Assembly: GCA_016806145.1 (NCBI GenBank)
Contig: CP063167.1
Location: 2,042,501-2,106,500, forward strand
Length of the DNA stretch: 64,000 nt
Direction of reading: 5' to 3'
Origin: Variovorax paradoxus
GTDB lineage: Bacteria; Pseudomonadota; Gammaproteobacteria; Burkholderiales; Burkholderiaceae_C
Every line of letters starts with the position of its first letter. The first letter of the stretch is position 1. Shown piece by piece: positions 1 through 11,660 of the stretch. A program made the translations under genes and the position numbers. Under the pieces are notes generated by a model. The model was not told the origin of the DNA. It made no database searches and saw only the letters and a program-made list of their open reading frames with translations.

Positions 1-54
1 TTCTTCGGCATCCGCACCTATCAGGAAGCCAAGACCGTGATGGTGGGGCTCTGA
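1..54 (+). CDS. 3' end of an unidentified gene (partial)
   Basis: Only the last 17 codons before a TGA stop are in the window, ending in the residues KTVMVGL. The frame is open from base 1 and the stop lies 1 bp before the ATG of the next gene, so the two are almost certainly co-transcribed. The tail is too short to place in a family. A partner in the same catabolic operon is likely, given the dehydrogenase and Bug protein that follow. Confidence 0.55.
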   Translation, partial: FFGIRTYQEAKTVMVGL

Positions 55-55
55 G

Positions 56-961
56 ATGACGCTGCAGACCCTGGGCTTCATCGGCCTCGGCGTGATGGGC
101 GAGCCCATGTGCGCCAACCTCGCGGCGAAGAGCGGCGCGCGCGTGCTGTGCCACGACCTCGATGCCGCGCCGATGCGGCGGCTGGCCGAGCGCGGCGCGG
201 TGCCGGCCGACTCGCTGCGCGCATTGGCGCACGAGGCCTCGGTGGTGTTCCTCTGCCTCGCGAGCGCGCAGGCGGCGGAGTCGGTGGTCGAGGCGCTGGC
301 CGAGGCCTGGCAAGGCAGCGGAGGCGTTCGCACCGTGGTCGACATGGGCACCACCTCGGTGCTGGCCACGCGCCGCATGGCCGAGCGTCTCGCGCAGGCC
401 GGCCACCGCTTCGTCGACGCACCGGTGGCGCGCATGCCCGCGGCCGCCATCGCGGGCACGCTGAGCATCATGGCTGGCGGCACGGCCGAGGACGTGAGCG
501 CGCTGATGCCCCACTTCCGCTGCATGGGCAGCGACATCACGCATTGCGGCGGCACCGGCGCGGGCCAGGTGGTGAAGATCCTGCACAACACCGTGCTGTT
601 CGAGGCCGTGCAGTCCCTGGCCGAGGCGATGGCCGTGGCGCGCGCGCATGGCGTGGACGGCGCGGTGCTGCTCGATGCCATCGAACTGGGTTCGGCCGAC
701 AGCCGCGCCGCGCGCGTGCAGGGACGCGAGGCGCTGCTGCCGCGCCACTATCCCGAGGGACGCTTCGCGACGCGCTATGCGCTCAAGGACGTGAGCCTCG
801 CGCTCGAGCTCGCGCAGGCCGTGGGGCTCGAGGCCGCGATGGCGCGCGAGACCGCCTCGACGCTGCGGCGCACGATCGACGCGGGCTGGGGCGACCGCTA
901 CTACCCCGCGCTCTACGAGCTCGTGTCGGCCGCGCCGCCGCGCGACGCCGCGAACGACTGA
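56..961 (+). CDS. NAD(P)-dependent oxidoreductase, 3-hydroxyisobutyrate dehydrogenase family
   Basis: This 301-residue protein is the usual length for beta-hydroxyacid dehydrogenases, cytosolic enzymes that oxidise a 3-hydroxy acid to a semialdehyde or 2-hydroxy-3-oxo acid. The N-terminal Rossmann motif GLGVMG is at residues 10-15. The catalytic lysine sits in GAGQVVKILHN near residue 174. The substrate-binding segment near residue 121 reads DAPVARMPAAA rather than the usual DAPVSGG, so the natural substrate may not be 3-hydroxyisobutyrate or tartronate semialdehyde. The ATG comes 1 bp after the upstream stop. A Bug solute-binding gene follows after 62 bp, suggesting uptake and oxidation of one organic acid. 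The family call is secure; the substrate is unknown. Confidence 0.88.
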   Translation: MTLQTLGFIGLGVMGEPMCANLAAKSGARVLCHDLDAAPMRRLAERGAVPADSLRALAHEASVVFLCLASAQAAESVVEALAEAWQGSGGVRTVVDMGTTSVLATRRMAERLAQAGHRFVDAPVARMPAAAIAGTLSIMAGGTAEDVSALMPHFRCMGSDITHCGGTGAGQVVKILHNTVLFEAVQSLAEAMAVARAHGVDGAVLLDAIELGSADSRAARVQGREALLPRHYPEGRFATRYALKDVSLALELAQAVGLEAAMARETASTLRRTIDAGWGDRYYPALYELVSAAPPRDAAND

Positions 962-1023
962 AGTCCTTCCCTTCTGCTCCCGATTCATCACAACGCATGC
1001 CGCACCAGCGGCAGGAGACAGCC

Positions 1024-2013
1024 ATGACCGCTTCCTTCCTCTTTCTTCTCTCGCGGCGCGCCGCCCTCGGCGGCCTGCTCGCGCTGGGCTTCGCCGCCTC
1101 CGCGGCCGCCGCCTTCCCCGACAAGCCCATCACGCTGGTCGTGCCCTTCCCCGCGGGCGGCGCCACCGACGCGATGGCGCGCTTCACCGCGACCCGGCTC
1201 TCGAAGGAACTGGGCCAGCCCGTGGTGGTCGACAACCGCGGCGGTGCCGGCGGCGCGATCGCTGCCGAGGTGGCGCTGGCCGCACCGAAGGACGGCTACA
1301 CGCTGTTCTTCACCACCACCGGCACGATGGCGATCAACCCCTTCATCTACCGCAAGCTCAAGTACAACCCGCTGACCGATTTCGAGCTGATCGGCAACGT
1401 GGCCTCGGCCTCGAACGTGCTGGTGGTGCATCCCTCGGTGAAGGCGAACACGGTGGCCGAGCTGATCGCGCTGGCCAAGGCCAACCCCGGCAAGCTGACC
1501 TACGCCTCGGCCGGCATCGGTGCATCGAGCCACCTGTCGGGCGCGCTGTTCGAGAGCATGACCGGCACCCGGATGTTGCACGTGCCCTACAAGGGCTCCG
1601 CGCCCGCGCTGTCGGATTTCCTCGCGGGCCGCGTCGACATGATGTTCGACACCGCCTCGACCCATGCGCCCTACGTCAAGGCCGGCAAGATCCGCGCGCT
1701 GGCCGTGACCAGCCCGCGCAAGTCGCCCGCCTTTCCCGGCGTGCCCTCGATCGCCGAGGCCGGCGTGCCGGGCTACGACGTCTCGATCTGGTTCGGCGTG
1801 GCCGCGCCCGCGGGCGTGCCCAGGCCCGCGATAGACCGCCTCTCGGCCGCGCTCGAGAAGGCCTGGCAGGCCCCCGACATCAAGGCCGCGCTGGCCGAGG
1901 TGGGGGCCGATCCGCTGTACCTGGGGCCGGCGGAGTACAAGCGATTCATTGCGGCGGAGCACCAGAAGTGGGGGCGGATCGTGAAGGCGGCGGGGGCCGA
2001 AGGGCAGGACTGA
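1024..2013 (+). CDS. Bug/TctC-family periplasmic solute-binding protein
   Basis: This 329-residue tripartite tricarboxylate transporter substrate-binding protein would bind a carboxylate in the periplasm. A signal peptide of about 28 residues with twin arginines (SRRAALGG) ends after an alanine run, followed by the family hallmark PDKPITLVVPFPAGGATDAMAR. Later family segments include KLTYASAGIGASSHL and HVPYKGSAPALSDF. The ATG at 1024 was chosen because GGCAGGAG lies 8-10 bp upstream and the signal peptide starts there; the open frame extends further upstream without meaning. No TctA/TctB membrane genes are nearby. The gene ends 6 bp from the convergent iminopeptidase. The ligand is unknown. 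Confidence 0.92.
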   Translation: MTASFLFLLSRRAALGGLLALGFAASAAAAFPDKPITLVVPFPAGGATDAMARFTATRLSKELGQPVVVDNRGGAGGAIAAEVALAAPKDGYTLFFTTTGTMAINPFIYRKLKYNPLTDFELIGNVASASNVLVVHPSVKANTVAELIALAKANPGKLTYASAGIGASSHLSGALFESMTGTRMLHVPYKGSAPALSDFLAGRVDMMFDTASTHAPYVKAGKIRALAVTSPRKSPAFPGVPSIAEAGVPGYDVSIWFGVAAPAGVPRPAIDRLSAALEKAWQAPDIKAALAEVGADPLYLGPAEYKRFIAAEHQKWGRIVKAAGAEGQD

Positions 2014-2019
2014 GCGGAC

Positions 2020-3814
<1,795 letters not shown>

Positions 3815-3832
3815 GCGGACTCCATGCTGGCC

Positions 3833-3858
3833 TGGATTTCGATTCCATTGCTTGGAAT
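3833..3858. promoter_or_regulatory. Candidate IclR operator (overlapping inverted repeats)
   Basis: Two inverted repeats overlap in the gap between the IclR gene and the Bug gene. TGGATTTCGATTCCA (3833-3847) resembles the 15-bp TGGAAATNATTTCCA pattern described for IclR. ATTCCA-N5-TGGAAT (3842-3858) is a perfect 6-bp repeat that shares its left arm. The position would allow control of both divergent genes. Assignment is by pattern and position only. Confidence 0.45.
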
Positions 3859-3946
3859 TGGGGGAGTGTATGCGCAGACCCTCGTGCCTATGCTTTTCCC
3901 CTATGGCGCGGCGAGCTTTTTCCGTTCGCGCCGAGAAGGAGACAGC

Positions 3947-4942
3947 ATGCAATTTCGAATCGACGGGCGCGCGCGGCGCGTGCTCATGGGCCTGGCAACC
4001 GGCCTGGCCCTCGCCCTGACCATGGGCAACGCGGCCGCGCAGGCCTTCCCCACGAAGCAACCGATCCGCCTCGTGGTGCCGTTCGCGGCCGGCGGCGGCA
4101 CCGACGTGATCGCACGCGTGCTCGGCGCGGGCATCGGCGCCGAACTGAAGCAGTCGGTGATCGTCGAGAACAAGCCCGGCGCCGGCACCATCATCGGCAG
4201 CGATTACGTCGCCAAGAGCGCGCCCGACGGCTACACGCTGCTGATGGCGACCTTCGCGCACGCGGTCAACCCCAGCCTGCAGCCCAAGCTGCCTTACGAC
4301 CAGGCCAAGGCCTTCGCACCATTGAGCCTGGTCGGCCGCTCGCCCAATGTGCTGGTGGTGCGCAGCGACCGCGACTTCCGCTCGGTGGCCGACCTGCTCG
4401 CGTTCGCGAAAGCGCATCCCGGCAAGCTCAGCTACGGCTCGTTCGGCAACGGCACCTCGGCGCATCTCGCGGGCGAGCTCTTCAAGCGGCTCGCGCAGGT
4501 CGACCTCACGCACGTGCCGTACCGCGGCTCGGCGCCCGCGCTGACCGACCTGCTCGGCGACCAGATCGACCTGATGTTCACCACCGCCGCGAGCGTGGCG
4601 CCCTACATCGCGAGCGGCAAGCTGCGCGCGCTGGCCGTGACCTCGCCGCAGCGCTCGCCGGCCATGCCCTCCGTGCCCACGGTGGCCGAGAGCGGCGTGC
4701 CCGGCTACGTGGCCGAGAGCTGGTATGGGCTCTATGCGCCGGCCGGCACGCCCACCGAGGTGGTGGCGCGGCTCCATGCCGCGATCCGCAAGGCGGCGCA
4801 CAGCGAGACCTTCAGCAAGCGCATCGCCGACGAGGGCATCGTGGTGATCGCCTCGCCGCCCGAGGAACTGATGCGCTACGTCGCCGCCGAGCAGGCCCGC
4901 TGGGGCCAGCTGGTGCGCGAGGCGCACATCCAGCTCGACTGA
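3947..4942 (+). CDS. Bug/TctC-family periplasmic solute-binding protein
   Basis: The 331-residue protein has a signal peptide ending in NAAAQA, then the Bug N-terminal signature PIRLVVPFAAGGGTDVIARV and the later HVPYRGSAPALTDLLGDQIDLMF segment. The ATG is preceded by GAGAAGGAGAC. It is the first gene of a three-gene operon with a crotonase (35 bp downstream) and an acyl-CoA ligase, divergent from an IclR regulator. The ligand is therefore probably a carboxylic acid that is activated to a CoA thioester and modified. The membrane subunits of a tripartite transporter are absent, as is normal for the expanded Bug family. Confidence 0.93.
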   Translation: MQFRIDGRARRVLMGLATGLALALTMGNAAAQAFPTKQPIRLVVPFAAGGGTDVIARVLGAGIGAELKQSVIVENKPGAGTIIGSDYVAKSAPDGYTLLMATFAHAVNPSLQPKLPYDQAKAFAPLSLVGRSPNVLVVRSDRDFRSVADLLAFAKAHPGKLSYGSFGNGTSAHLAGELFKRLAQVDLTHVPYRGSAPALTDLLGDQIDLMFTTAASVAPYIASGKLRALAVTSPQRSPAMPSVPTVAESGVPGYVAESWYGLYAPAGTPTEVVARLHAAIRKAAHSETFSKRIADEGIVVIASPPEELMRYVAAEQARWGQLVREAHIQLD

Positions 4943-4977
4943 GCGAGCCCTCATCGTTTTTTCATTCCCTTGCCGAC

Positions 4978-5787
4978 ATGACCACTCCCACCTCTTCCAT
5001 CCAGCTCCGCACCGAGGACGGCGTCGCCATCCTCACGCTCGACCGCCCCGAGGTGCGCAACGCCGTCGACGACGCCATGCGCGGCGAACTCATGGCCGCG
5101 CTCGAGCGCGTGAACCGCGACGACAGCGTGCGCGCGCTGGTGCTCACCGGCGCGGGCAAGGCCTTCTGCGCGGGCGGCGACATCCGCGCGATGCAGCAAC
5201 GCATGCAGGCGCCGGCCGGCGATATCGCCTACAACGGCTGGGCGCGGCAGCAGCGCACCCATCACGCACTGAGCGCGCTGCACGACCTGCCCAAGCCCAC
5301 CATCGCCGCGGTGAACGGCGCCTCCACCGGCCTGGGCACCGACCTCGCGATGGCCTGCGACTTCGTGATCGCCTCCGAGCCGCACGCCAGCTTTGCCTGG
5401 AACTACGTGCTGCGCGGTCTGATTCCCGACGGCGGCGGCATGTACTTCCTGCCGCGCCGCGTGGGCCTGGCGCGCGCCAAGGCGCTGATCTTCACGGGCC
5501 GCACCGTGCGCGCCAACGAGGCGATCGAGCTCGGCATCGCCGACCGGCTGAGCACGCCCGAAGCGCTGTTGACCGAAGCGACGGGCTGGGCGCGCGAACT
5601 CGGCGCGGGGTCGCGCACCGCGGTCGCGCTGGCCAAGGGCATCCTGAACCAGAGCTTCGAGCTGCAGGCCGAACAGGTCTTCGGCCTCGGCAGCCAGGCG
5701 CAGGCGATCTGCTACACCTCGAACGAGCACCGCGCCTCGGTCGAGGCCTTCCTCGCGAAGTCGGCGGCCAAGGAGGGGGCGCGATGA
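4978..5787 (+). CDS. Enoyl-CoA hydratase/isomerase (crotonase) family protein
   Basis: The 269-residue crotonase-fold enzyme acts on an acyl-CoA. The oxyanion-hole segment GKAFCAGGDI is at residues 60-69 and a second one, GASTGLGTDLAMACDF, is near 120. The two glutamates of classical enoyl-CoA hydratases are not in their usual places. Instead the segment near residues 147-154 reads GLIPDGGG followed by FLPR, as in PaaG-type isomerases that use an aspartate. An isomerase is therefore more likely than a simple hydratase. The stop overlaps the start of the ligase gene (ATGA), indicating translational coupling. Confidence 0.88.
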   Translation: MTTPTSSIQLRTEDGVAILTLDRPEVRNAVDDAMRGELMAALERVNRDDSVRALVLTGAGKAFCAGGDIRAMQQRMQAPAGDIAYNGWARQQRTHHALSALHDLPKPTIAAVNGASTGLGTDLAMACDFVIASEPHASFAWNYVLRGLIPDGGGMYFLPRRVGLARAKALIFTGRTVRANEAIELGIADRLSTPEALLTEATGWARELGAGSRTAVALAKGILNQSFELQAEQVFGLGSQAQAICYTSNEHRASVEAFLAKSAAKEGAR

Positions 5788-7886
5788 GCGATGCCATCTC
5801 TCCGATCTCCCGCCTGGTCCGTCCGCGCAGCGTGGCGGTGATCGGTGCCTCGGCCGACCTCGCGAAGACCTCGGGCCGACCCGTCGCCTATCTGCAGAAG
5901 CATGGCTTCGCAGGCGCGATCTACCCGGTCAACCCGAAGGCAGAGACCATCGCGGGCCTGCGCTGCTACCCCGACATCGGCGCGCTGCCCGAGGCGCCCG
6001 ATGTCGCGATCGTGCTGCTGGGTGCCGAGCGTGCGCAGGCTGTGGTGCGCGAACTCGCGGCGCGCGGCTGCGCCGCGGCGATCGTGCTCGCGAGCGGCTA
6101 TGCCGAGACTGGTGCGCAAGGGCAGCAGCGCCAGCGCGAGCTGCTCGAGGCAGCCGGCGGCATGCGCCTGCTCGGGCCCAACACCATCGGGCTGGTGAAC
6201 CTCAGCGACCGCATCACGCTGTCGGCCAGCGGCGCGCTCGAGGCCGACGACCTCGTGGCCGGCGGCATCGCCGTCGTGTCGCAGAGCGGCGGCATCCTGG
6301 GCTCCCTGCTCTCGCGCGGCGCGGCGCGCGGCATCGGTTTCTCGAAGCTGGTCTCGACCAGCAACGAGGCCGACCTCGACCTCGCCGATTTCGTCGACCA
6401 CCTCGCCGACGATGAAGCCACGCGCGTGATCGCGCTCTACATGGAGGGCGTGCGCGACGTCGCGAAGTTCCGCGCCGCCGCCGCCAAGGCGCGGCGCGCG
6501 GGCAAGCCGCTGGTGGTGTTCAAGATCGGCCGCTCCGAATCGGGCGCGCAGGCCGCGGCCTCGCACACCGGCGCACTGGCCGGCGCCGACCGCATGTACG
6601 ACGCGCTGTTCCGCGAGGTGGGCGCGATCCGCGCGCGTGACTTCTCCGACCTGCTCGACCTGCCGGCCGCGCTGGCCACGGGCCGGCGCCTCGGCGGGCG
6701 CCGCGTGGCCATCCTCACCTCGACCGGCGGCGCCGGCACCTTGGTGGCCGACAGCCTCGGCGCGGCCGGCTTCGAGGCGCCGCCGCCCGACGCGGCCACC
6801 GCCGAGGTGCTGCGCACGCTGCAGGCCGACGGGCCCTCGGTGCTCGACCGCAATCCCATCGACGTGACCCTGGCCGGCCTGCAGCCGCAACTTCTGCGCC
6901 GCGCGCTCCGCGCGCTGCTCGACAGCCCGGGCTACGACGCGGTGGTGGTCATCGTCGGTTCGTCGGCGCTGGCCATGCCGGACCTCGTCGCGGATGCGAT
7001 CCGCGACTGCCTGCCGGGCACGAGCAAGCCGGTGCTGGCGTATGTGAGCCCGCATGCGCCGGCCGTGGCTGCGCTGCTCAACGGACGCGGCGTGCCGGCC
7101 TTCAGCGCGCCCGAGAGTTGCACCGTGGCGCTGCAGGGCATGCTGATGCAGGGCGGCGCGACGCCGCCGGAATACGCGTCGACCGGCGCCATCGTCGATC
7201 TCGCGGGCCTGCCTGCGCAAGGCTCTTTCGACGAAGCCGAGGCCAAGGCGTTGTTCGCGCGCTTCGGCGTGCCGGGCGTGCGCGAGGTGGCGGTGCGCGA
7301 TGCGCGGCAGGCGGCCGAGGCCGCGCCCGCCCTGGGCGAGAAGGTGGTGCTCAAGATCCTCTCGCGCCGCATCACCCACAAGACCGAGGTCGGCGGCGTG
7401 GCCGTGGCCGTGCCCGCATCGCAGGTGGCCGCGCGGGTGGCGCGCATGCACGACGACGTGGCGACCGCCACCGGCCAGGCGCCCGAGGGCTACCTGGTGC
7501 AGGAGATGGTCACGGGCGGCACCGAGATGATCCTCGGCCTGCACCGCGATGCGCTCGGTACCGCGCTGCTGATCGGCATGGGCGGCGTGACCGCCGAGCT
7601 CGTCGGCGACACCGTGCTGCGCATGGTGCCGCCGGGCGGGGCGCTGGCGCGCGAGGAGGCCGCCGCGATGCTGCGCGAGCTGAAGACCTGGCCGCTGCTC
7701 GATGGCTACCGCGGCCGGGCGCCGGCCGATGTCGAGGCACTGGTCGACGCGATCGTCGCGTTCTCGCGCATGGCGGGGCAACTGGGTGCGCGGCTCGAGA
7801 CGGCCGAGATCAATCCGCTGTTCGTGCTCGCGAAGGGGCGGGGGGTGAAGGCGGCCGACGGGGTGGTGGTGCTGGCGCGGGGCTGA
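5784..7886 (+). CDS. Acyl-CoA synthetase, ADP-forming (acetate-CoA ligase family)
   Basis: The 700-residue single-chain enzyme combines both subunit types of NDP-forming acyl-CoA synthetases. There is an N-terminal CoA-binding Rossmann domain (VRPRSVAVIGAS from about residue 11), succinyl-CoA-ligase-like domains with the phosphohistidine segment AASHTGALAG near residue 260, and a C-terminal ATP-grasp domain (about 480-700) with KILSRRITHKTEVGGVAV and a glycine-rich IGMGGV segment. It would activate an organic acid to its CoA ester with ATP, giving ADP and phosphate. It overlaps the crotonase gene by 4 bp. The actual acid is unknown. Confidence 0.9.
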   Translation: MSDAISPISRLVRPRSVAVIGASADLAKTSGRPVAYLQKHGFAGAIYPVNPKAETIAGLRCYPDIGALPEAPDVAIVLLGAERAQAVVRELAARGCAAAIVLASGYAETGAQGQQRQRELLEAAGGMRLLGPNTIGLVNLSDRITLSASGALEADDLVAGGIAVVSQSGGILGSLLSRGAARGIGFSKLVSTSNEADLDLADFVDHLADDEATRVIALYMEGVRDVAKFRAAAAKARRAGKPLVVFKIGRSESGAQAAASHTGALAGADRMYDALFREVGAIRARDFSDLLDLPAALATGRRLGGRRVAILTSTGGAGTLVADSLGAAGFEAPPPDAATAEVLRTLQADGPSVLDRNPIDVTLAGLQPQLLRRALRALLDSPGYDAVVVIVGSSALAMPDLVADAIRDCLPGTSKPVLAYVSPHAPAVAALLNGRGVPAFSAPESCTVALQGMLMQGGATPPEYASTGAIVDLAGLPAQGSFDEAEAKALFARFGVPGVREVAVRDARQAAEAAPALGEKVVLKILSRRITHKTEVGGVAVAVPASQVAARVARMHDDVATATGQAPEGYLVQEMVTGGTEMILGLHRDALGTALLIGMGGVTAELVGDTVLRMVPPGGALAREEAAAMLRELKTWPLLDGYRGRAPADVEALVDAIVAFSRMAGQLGARLETAEINPLFVLAKGRGVKAADGVVVLARG

Positions 7887-7950
7887 CGAGGGCGTCGGCA
7901 CGCCTTCTTTCTCGACGGCTACACTCCGCCTCCGCGGAGGGAGACCGTCG

Positions 7951-8801
<851 letters not shown>

Positions 8802-8805
<4 letters not shown>

Positions 8806-10379
8806 ACATGCCCCGCACACCCTTGCGCCGTCTCTGCATCGCACTTGCCACGCTCGGTGGCCTCCTGCTCGCCGCGCCGGGCCATGCCGCCCCCCCAGCC
8901 GCCGACGACGAAAGCAGACTGCCCGACAGCCTGCGCAGCGACTACGTCGAGCCCATCAACGGCCCCGCCGACAACCGGGCCTATGCGCACGGCACGCTGG
9001 GCCTGATCCAGTCGAACTATGGCCGCGCATCCCTGTTCGTGGCCTGGCGCGTGATGCACCTGCCCGTGGGGGCCGTGGCGCGCGAGAGCCATCGTCGCCA
9101 GTCGGACTGGGTCCGCGGCGTGCCCACGCCGCCTCCGGCCGAGGACGAGATCGCCACCTGGTCGAAGGCGCGTGCCGCGTGGGTGCCGCAGGCGCCGAGC
9201 GTGCCGCCGAGCTACTTCCGTCCCGCGAAGCTGAAGGTGTCGGGGTTCGGCGAGATGGACATCGAGGTCGGCCAGTGCGGCCCCGACGCCTATGCCTTCG
9301 CCGCGCGCACGCTGGGCGAGCTCGTCGCCGATGCATCGCTGAAGGATGCGGATCGCCGGACATGGGTCGCCGGCCAGGATGCGGTGTTTGCGCGCTGTTC
9401 GGCCACGGTGCAAAAGATGCCGGCCCTGCCCGCACTGCTGCCGGCCCGCGCGCCGGCGAAGCTGAAGGCATTGAACGCCTACCAGCGCGCCGCCGCGCTG
9501 TTCTACGGCGACGAGTTTGTCGCCGCGCGCGAGGCCTTCGATGCCATCGCGGCCGTGCCCGATCATCCGATGCGGCCCTGGGCCACGCTCGGTGCGTTGC
9601 GCTCGCTGCTGCGCGACGGCGTGCGCGACACCGAATGGGAGGCGGTCTTCGAGGACGCCTGGACGCGGCGCCAGCTGCGCGGCGCCGAGTTCAAGGCCGC
9701 CGTGGCGGAACCGGCGGCGCGCCATGGCGCGCGTGTCGAAGCCGCGTTCAAGGCCATCGACAGCCGCGCGAAGGCGGCACTCGCCGATGCCACGCTGGCT
9801 CCCGTGCACGAGGCCATCCGCTACACCGCGCGCCGGGCATTCGTGCAGCTCATGCCGGGCATCCCGCTGCGCATGACGATGACGGCGATGGAACGGCCGG
9901 AGTTCAACCCCTACGAATCGAGCGCGCTGGATTTCTTCCAGGAGCTCTATCCGATGGTGGCCCCCGACCGGCCGACGGGCGTGCTCGGTGAGGCGTTGCG
10001 GCGGCATGCGTGGTTCGACTTCGTCGTGACCGTGCAAGGCTGCTCCGACGCACAGAAGGCGCAGGACGCCGGCGTGTGCGATGCCGAGCATGCCCATGCG
10101 CTGGCCCGGTGGCAGGAAACGAAGGACAGCGCCTGGTTGCTGGCCGCCCTGATGACGGCGCGCCAGCCCTCCGCGGCCGATCTGCCCGCCGCCGATGCGG
10201 CGCGTGTGGTGGCGGTCGACCGTCCGGAATGGGCGAGCCTGCAGTTCCATGCGGCGCGCGTGCTGCGCGCGCAGGGGCGTGGCGCACAGGCCCGCGCGGC
10301 GCTCGATGCCCTGGCGACATCGCCGGTCGTGCACAAGCGCGACCGGCCGCTGCTGGAGGCCGAACGCAGGGGGCTCTGA
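8802..10379 (+). CDS. Exported protein of unknown function
   Basis: The 525-residue protein begins with a typical signal peptide (hydrophobic core LCIALATLGGLLLAAPGHA) and is otherwise soluble and rich in helix-forming Ala and Arg segments. Repeated helical stretches such as KLKALNAYQRAAALFYGDEF and ALRSLLRDGVRD recall TPR-like helical repeats, but I cannot assign a named domain. The ATG at 8802 overlaps the upstream stop (ATGA). A second ATG 39 bp earlier (8763) would add 13 residues before the signal peptide and is less likely. The partner upstream is a DUF3142-like membrane protein. The gene converges on the parvulin gene after 19 bp. Confidence 0.72.
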
Positions 10380-10398
10380 GGCGCGCGGGCGCGGGGCC

Positions 10399-10923
10399 TC
10401 AGCGACGCGTCTTCCTGTCCCGCAGCAGCTTCTCCAGGCTGGGCCTCGACTGCTCGAAGCTCGGCAGCATGGCGGTTCGCCTTTGCGTCACCTCGATGAC
10501 GTGCCAGCCGAACGGCGTGTGCACCGGCGGATCGGTCATTCCGGCCGGTCCCATTGCCTCCATGGCCGCGGCGAACTCCGGCACGAAATAGACGCCGAAG
10601 TTCCAGCCGAGCTCGCCGCCCTTTCGATTGGAGCCCTCGTCCAGGGAGACCGCGTTGGCCACCGCGCCGAACGATTCCCCGGCGCGCACGCGGGCGAGGG
10701 CTGCCTCCGCCTGCGCCTGGGTGCGGACCATGATGTGTCGCACGTCGTATTCGTACTGGCCCTGGAACCTGGCGGTCCACTCCGCGCTGGCGCGGGCGTA
10801 TTCGGCACGCAGTTCTGCTTCCGTGGCCTGGGGGCTCGTGCTCTGGCAGGCGGCCAGGCTCAGCGCGAGAAGTGCGAGAAGTGCGATCGCGATGCGCGGG
10901 GACCGTGTCTTGGCGTGGTTCAT
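10399..10923 (-). CDS. Parvulin-type peptidyl-prolyl isomerase lipoprotein
   Basis: The 174-residue protein has a lipoprotein signal with lipobox LAAC (Cys26) and a single PpiC-type rotamase domain (about residues 55-155). The domain shows VRHIMV near the start, GGELGWNFGVYFVPEFAAA in the middle and TPFGWHVIEV at the end. It would catalyse prolyl cis-trans isomerisation at the periplasmic face of a membrane. The start at 10923 (MNHAKTRSPR) gives a proper signal; the frame is open further upstream but runs into the neighbouring gene remnant. There is no SurA-like N-terminal chaperone domain, so this is a minimal parvulin. Confidence 0.87.
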   Translation of the reverse strand: MNHAKTRSPRIAIALLALLALSLAACQSTSPQATEAELRAEYARASAEWTARFQGQYEYDVRHIMVRTQAQAEAALARVRAGESFGAVANAVSLDEGSNRKGGELGWNFGVYFVPEFAAAMEAMGPAGMTDPPVHTPFGWHVIEVTQRRTAMLPSFEQSRPSLEKLLRDRKTRR

Positions 10924-10987
10924 GCGGGATGGCCGAGAGGCCGTGGATGCGGGATGAAATCGGACTGCATTCTGCAACGGCCCCGCA

Positions 10988-11174
10988 TCAGGCCAGGCTC
11001 TGGTCCTCGGCATCGAACTCGACGCCGGTCGTCAGCCGCACGCCGCGCGTCATCGGCACCCGCAGGAACCCGCTCTCGGTGTCCATCAGGGGCCGGGTCG
11101 AGGTCGCGCCATCGCGCAAGGTGCGATGCACATGTCCTTTTGCGCAGGCCGCGCGCAACCCCGATCAACAGGCC
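10988..11174 (-). pseudogene. Remnant of a FAD-dependent amino-acid oxidase/dehydrogenase (DAO family)
   Basis: Reading leftward from about 11135, the frame encodes HRTLRDGATSTRPLMD, then TESGFLRVPMTRGVRLTTGV and EFDAEDQSLA, ending at a TGA (10990-10988). The pattern of a hydrophobic-PM-x-x-G-x-R-x-T-T-G-x-E-F stretch is typical of the C-terminal part of DAO-family flavoenzymes such as D-amino acid dehydrogenase. No FAD-binding N-terminus or start is present: the frame is closed by a stop just upstream of 11174 and the divergent GNAT gene begins at 11195. This is a decayed fragment of a gene of roughly 400 residues. Confidence 0.6.
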
Positions 11175-11194
11175 TGCGCTATCCTCGAACGACC

Positions 11195-11626
11195 ATGTCC
11201 GAACTGCGCATCACCACCGACAAAGCGGCGATCGACGTCGCCCTGGTTCACCGCTTCCTCAGTGAGAGCTCGACCTGGGGCCGAGGCATTCCGCTGGCCA
11301 CCGTGCAGCGCTCGATCGAGCACTCCCTGTGCTTCAGCGGTTTCATCGGTGCCGACCAGGTGGCCTTCGCCCGCGTGATCTCCGACCACGCGACCTTCGC
11401 GAACCTGGTCGACGTTTTCGTGCTCCCAGAGCATCGGGGACGTGGATACAGCAAGGCGCTCATGCAGGCGGTGATGGGCTTTCCCGCGCTGCAGGGGCTG
11501 CGTCGCTTCACCCTGGCGACGAGCGATGCGCACGGGCTGTACGAGCGGTTCGGGTTCACGGCACCGCTCAGGCCGCAGTCGTTGATGGAGCGGTATTTCC
11601 CGAATCTCTACACCTCACGGGATTGA
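11195..11626 (+). CDS. GNAT-family N-acetyltransferase
   Basis: The 143-residue protein carries the acetyl-CoA-binding motif LPEHRGRGYSKALM (residues 78-90) and the C-terminal GLYERFGF segment common to small GNAT enzymes. It would transfer an acetyl group from acetyl-CoA to an amine; the acceptor cannot be deduced. The ATG at 11195 (MSELRITTDK) was preferred to one 69 bp upstream because the extra 23 residues are not family-like. It is divergent from the flavoenzyme remnant. Confidence 0.9.
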   Translation: MSELRITTDKAAIDVALVHRFLSESSTWGRGIPLATVQRSIEHSLCFSGFIGADQVAFARVISDHATFANLVDVFVLPEHRGRGYSKALMQAVMGFPALQGLRRFTLATSDAHGLYERFGFTAPLRPQSLMERYFPNLYTSRD

Positions 11627-11660
11627 GGCGGACGGCTGCTCGACGCAGCCGATTTCGAAA

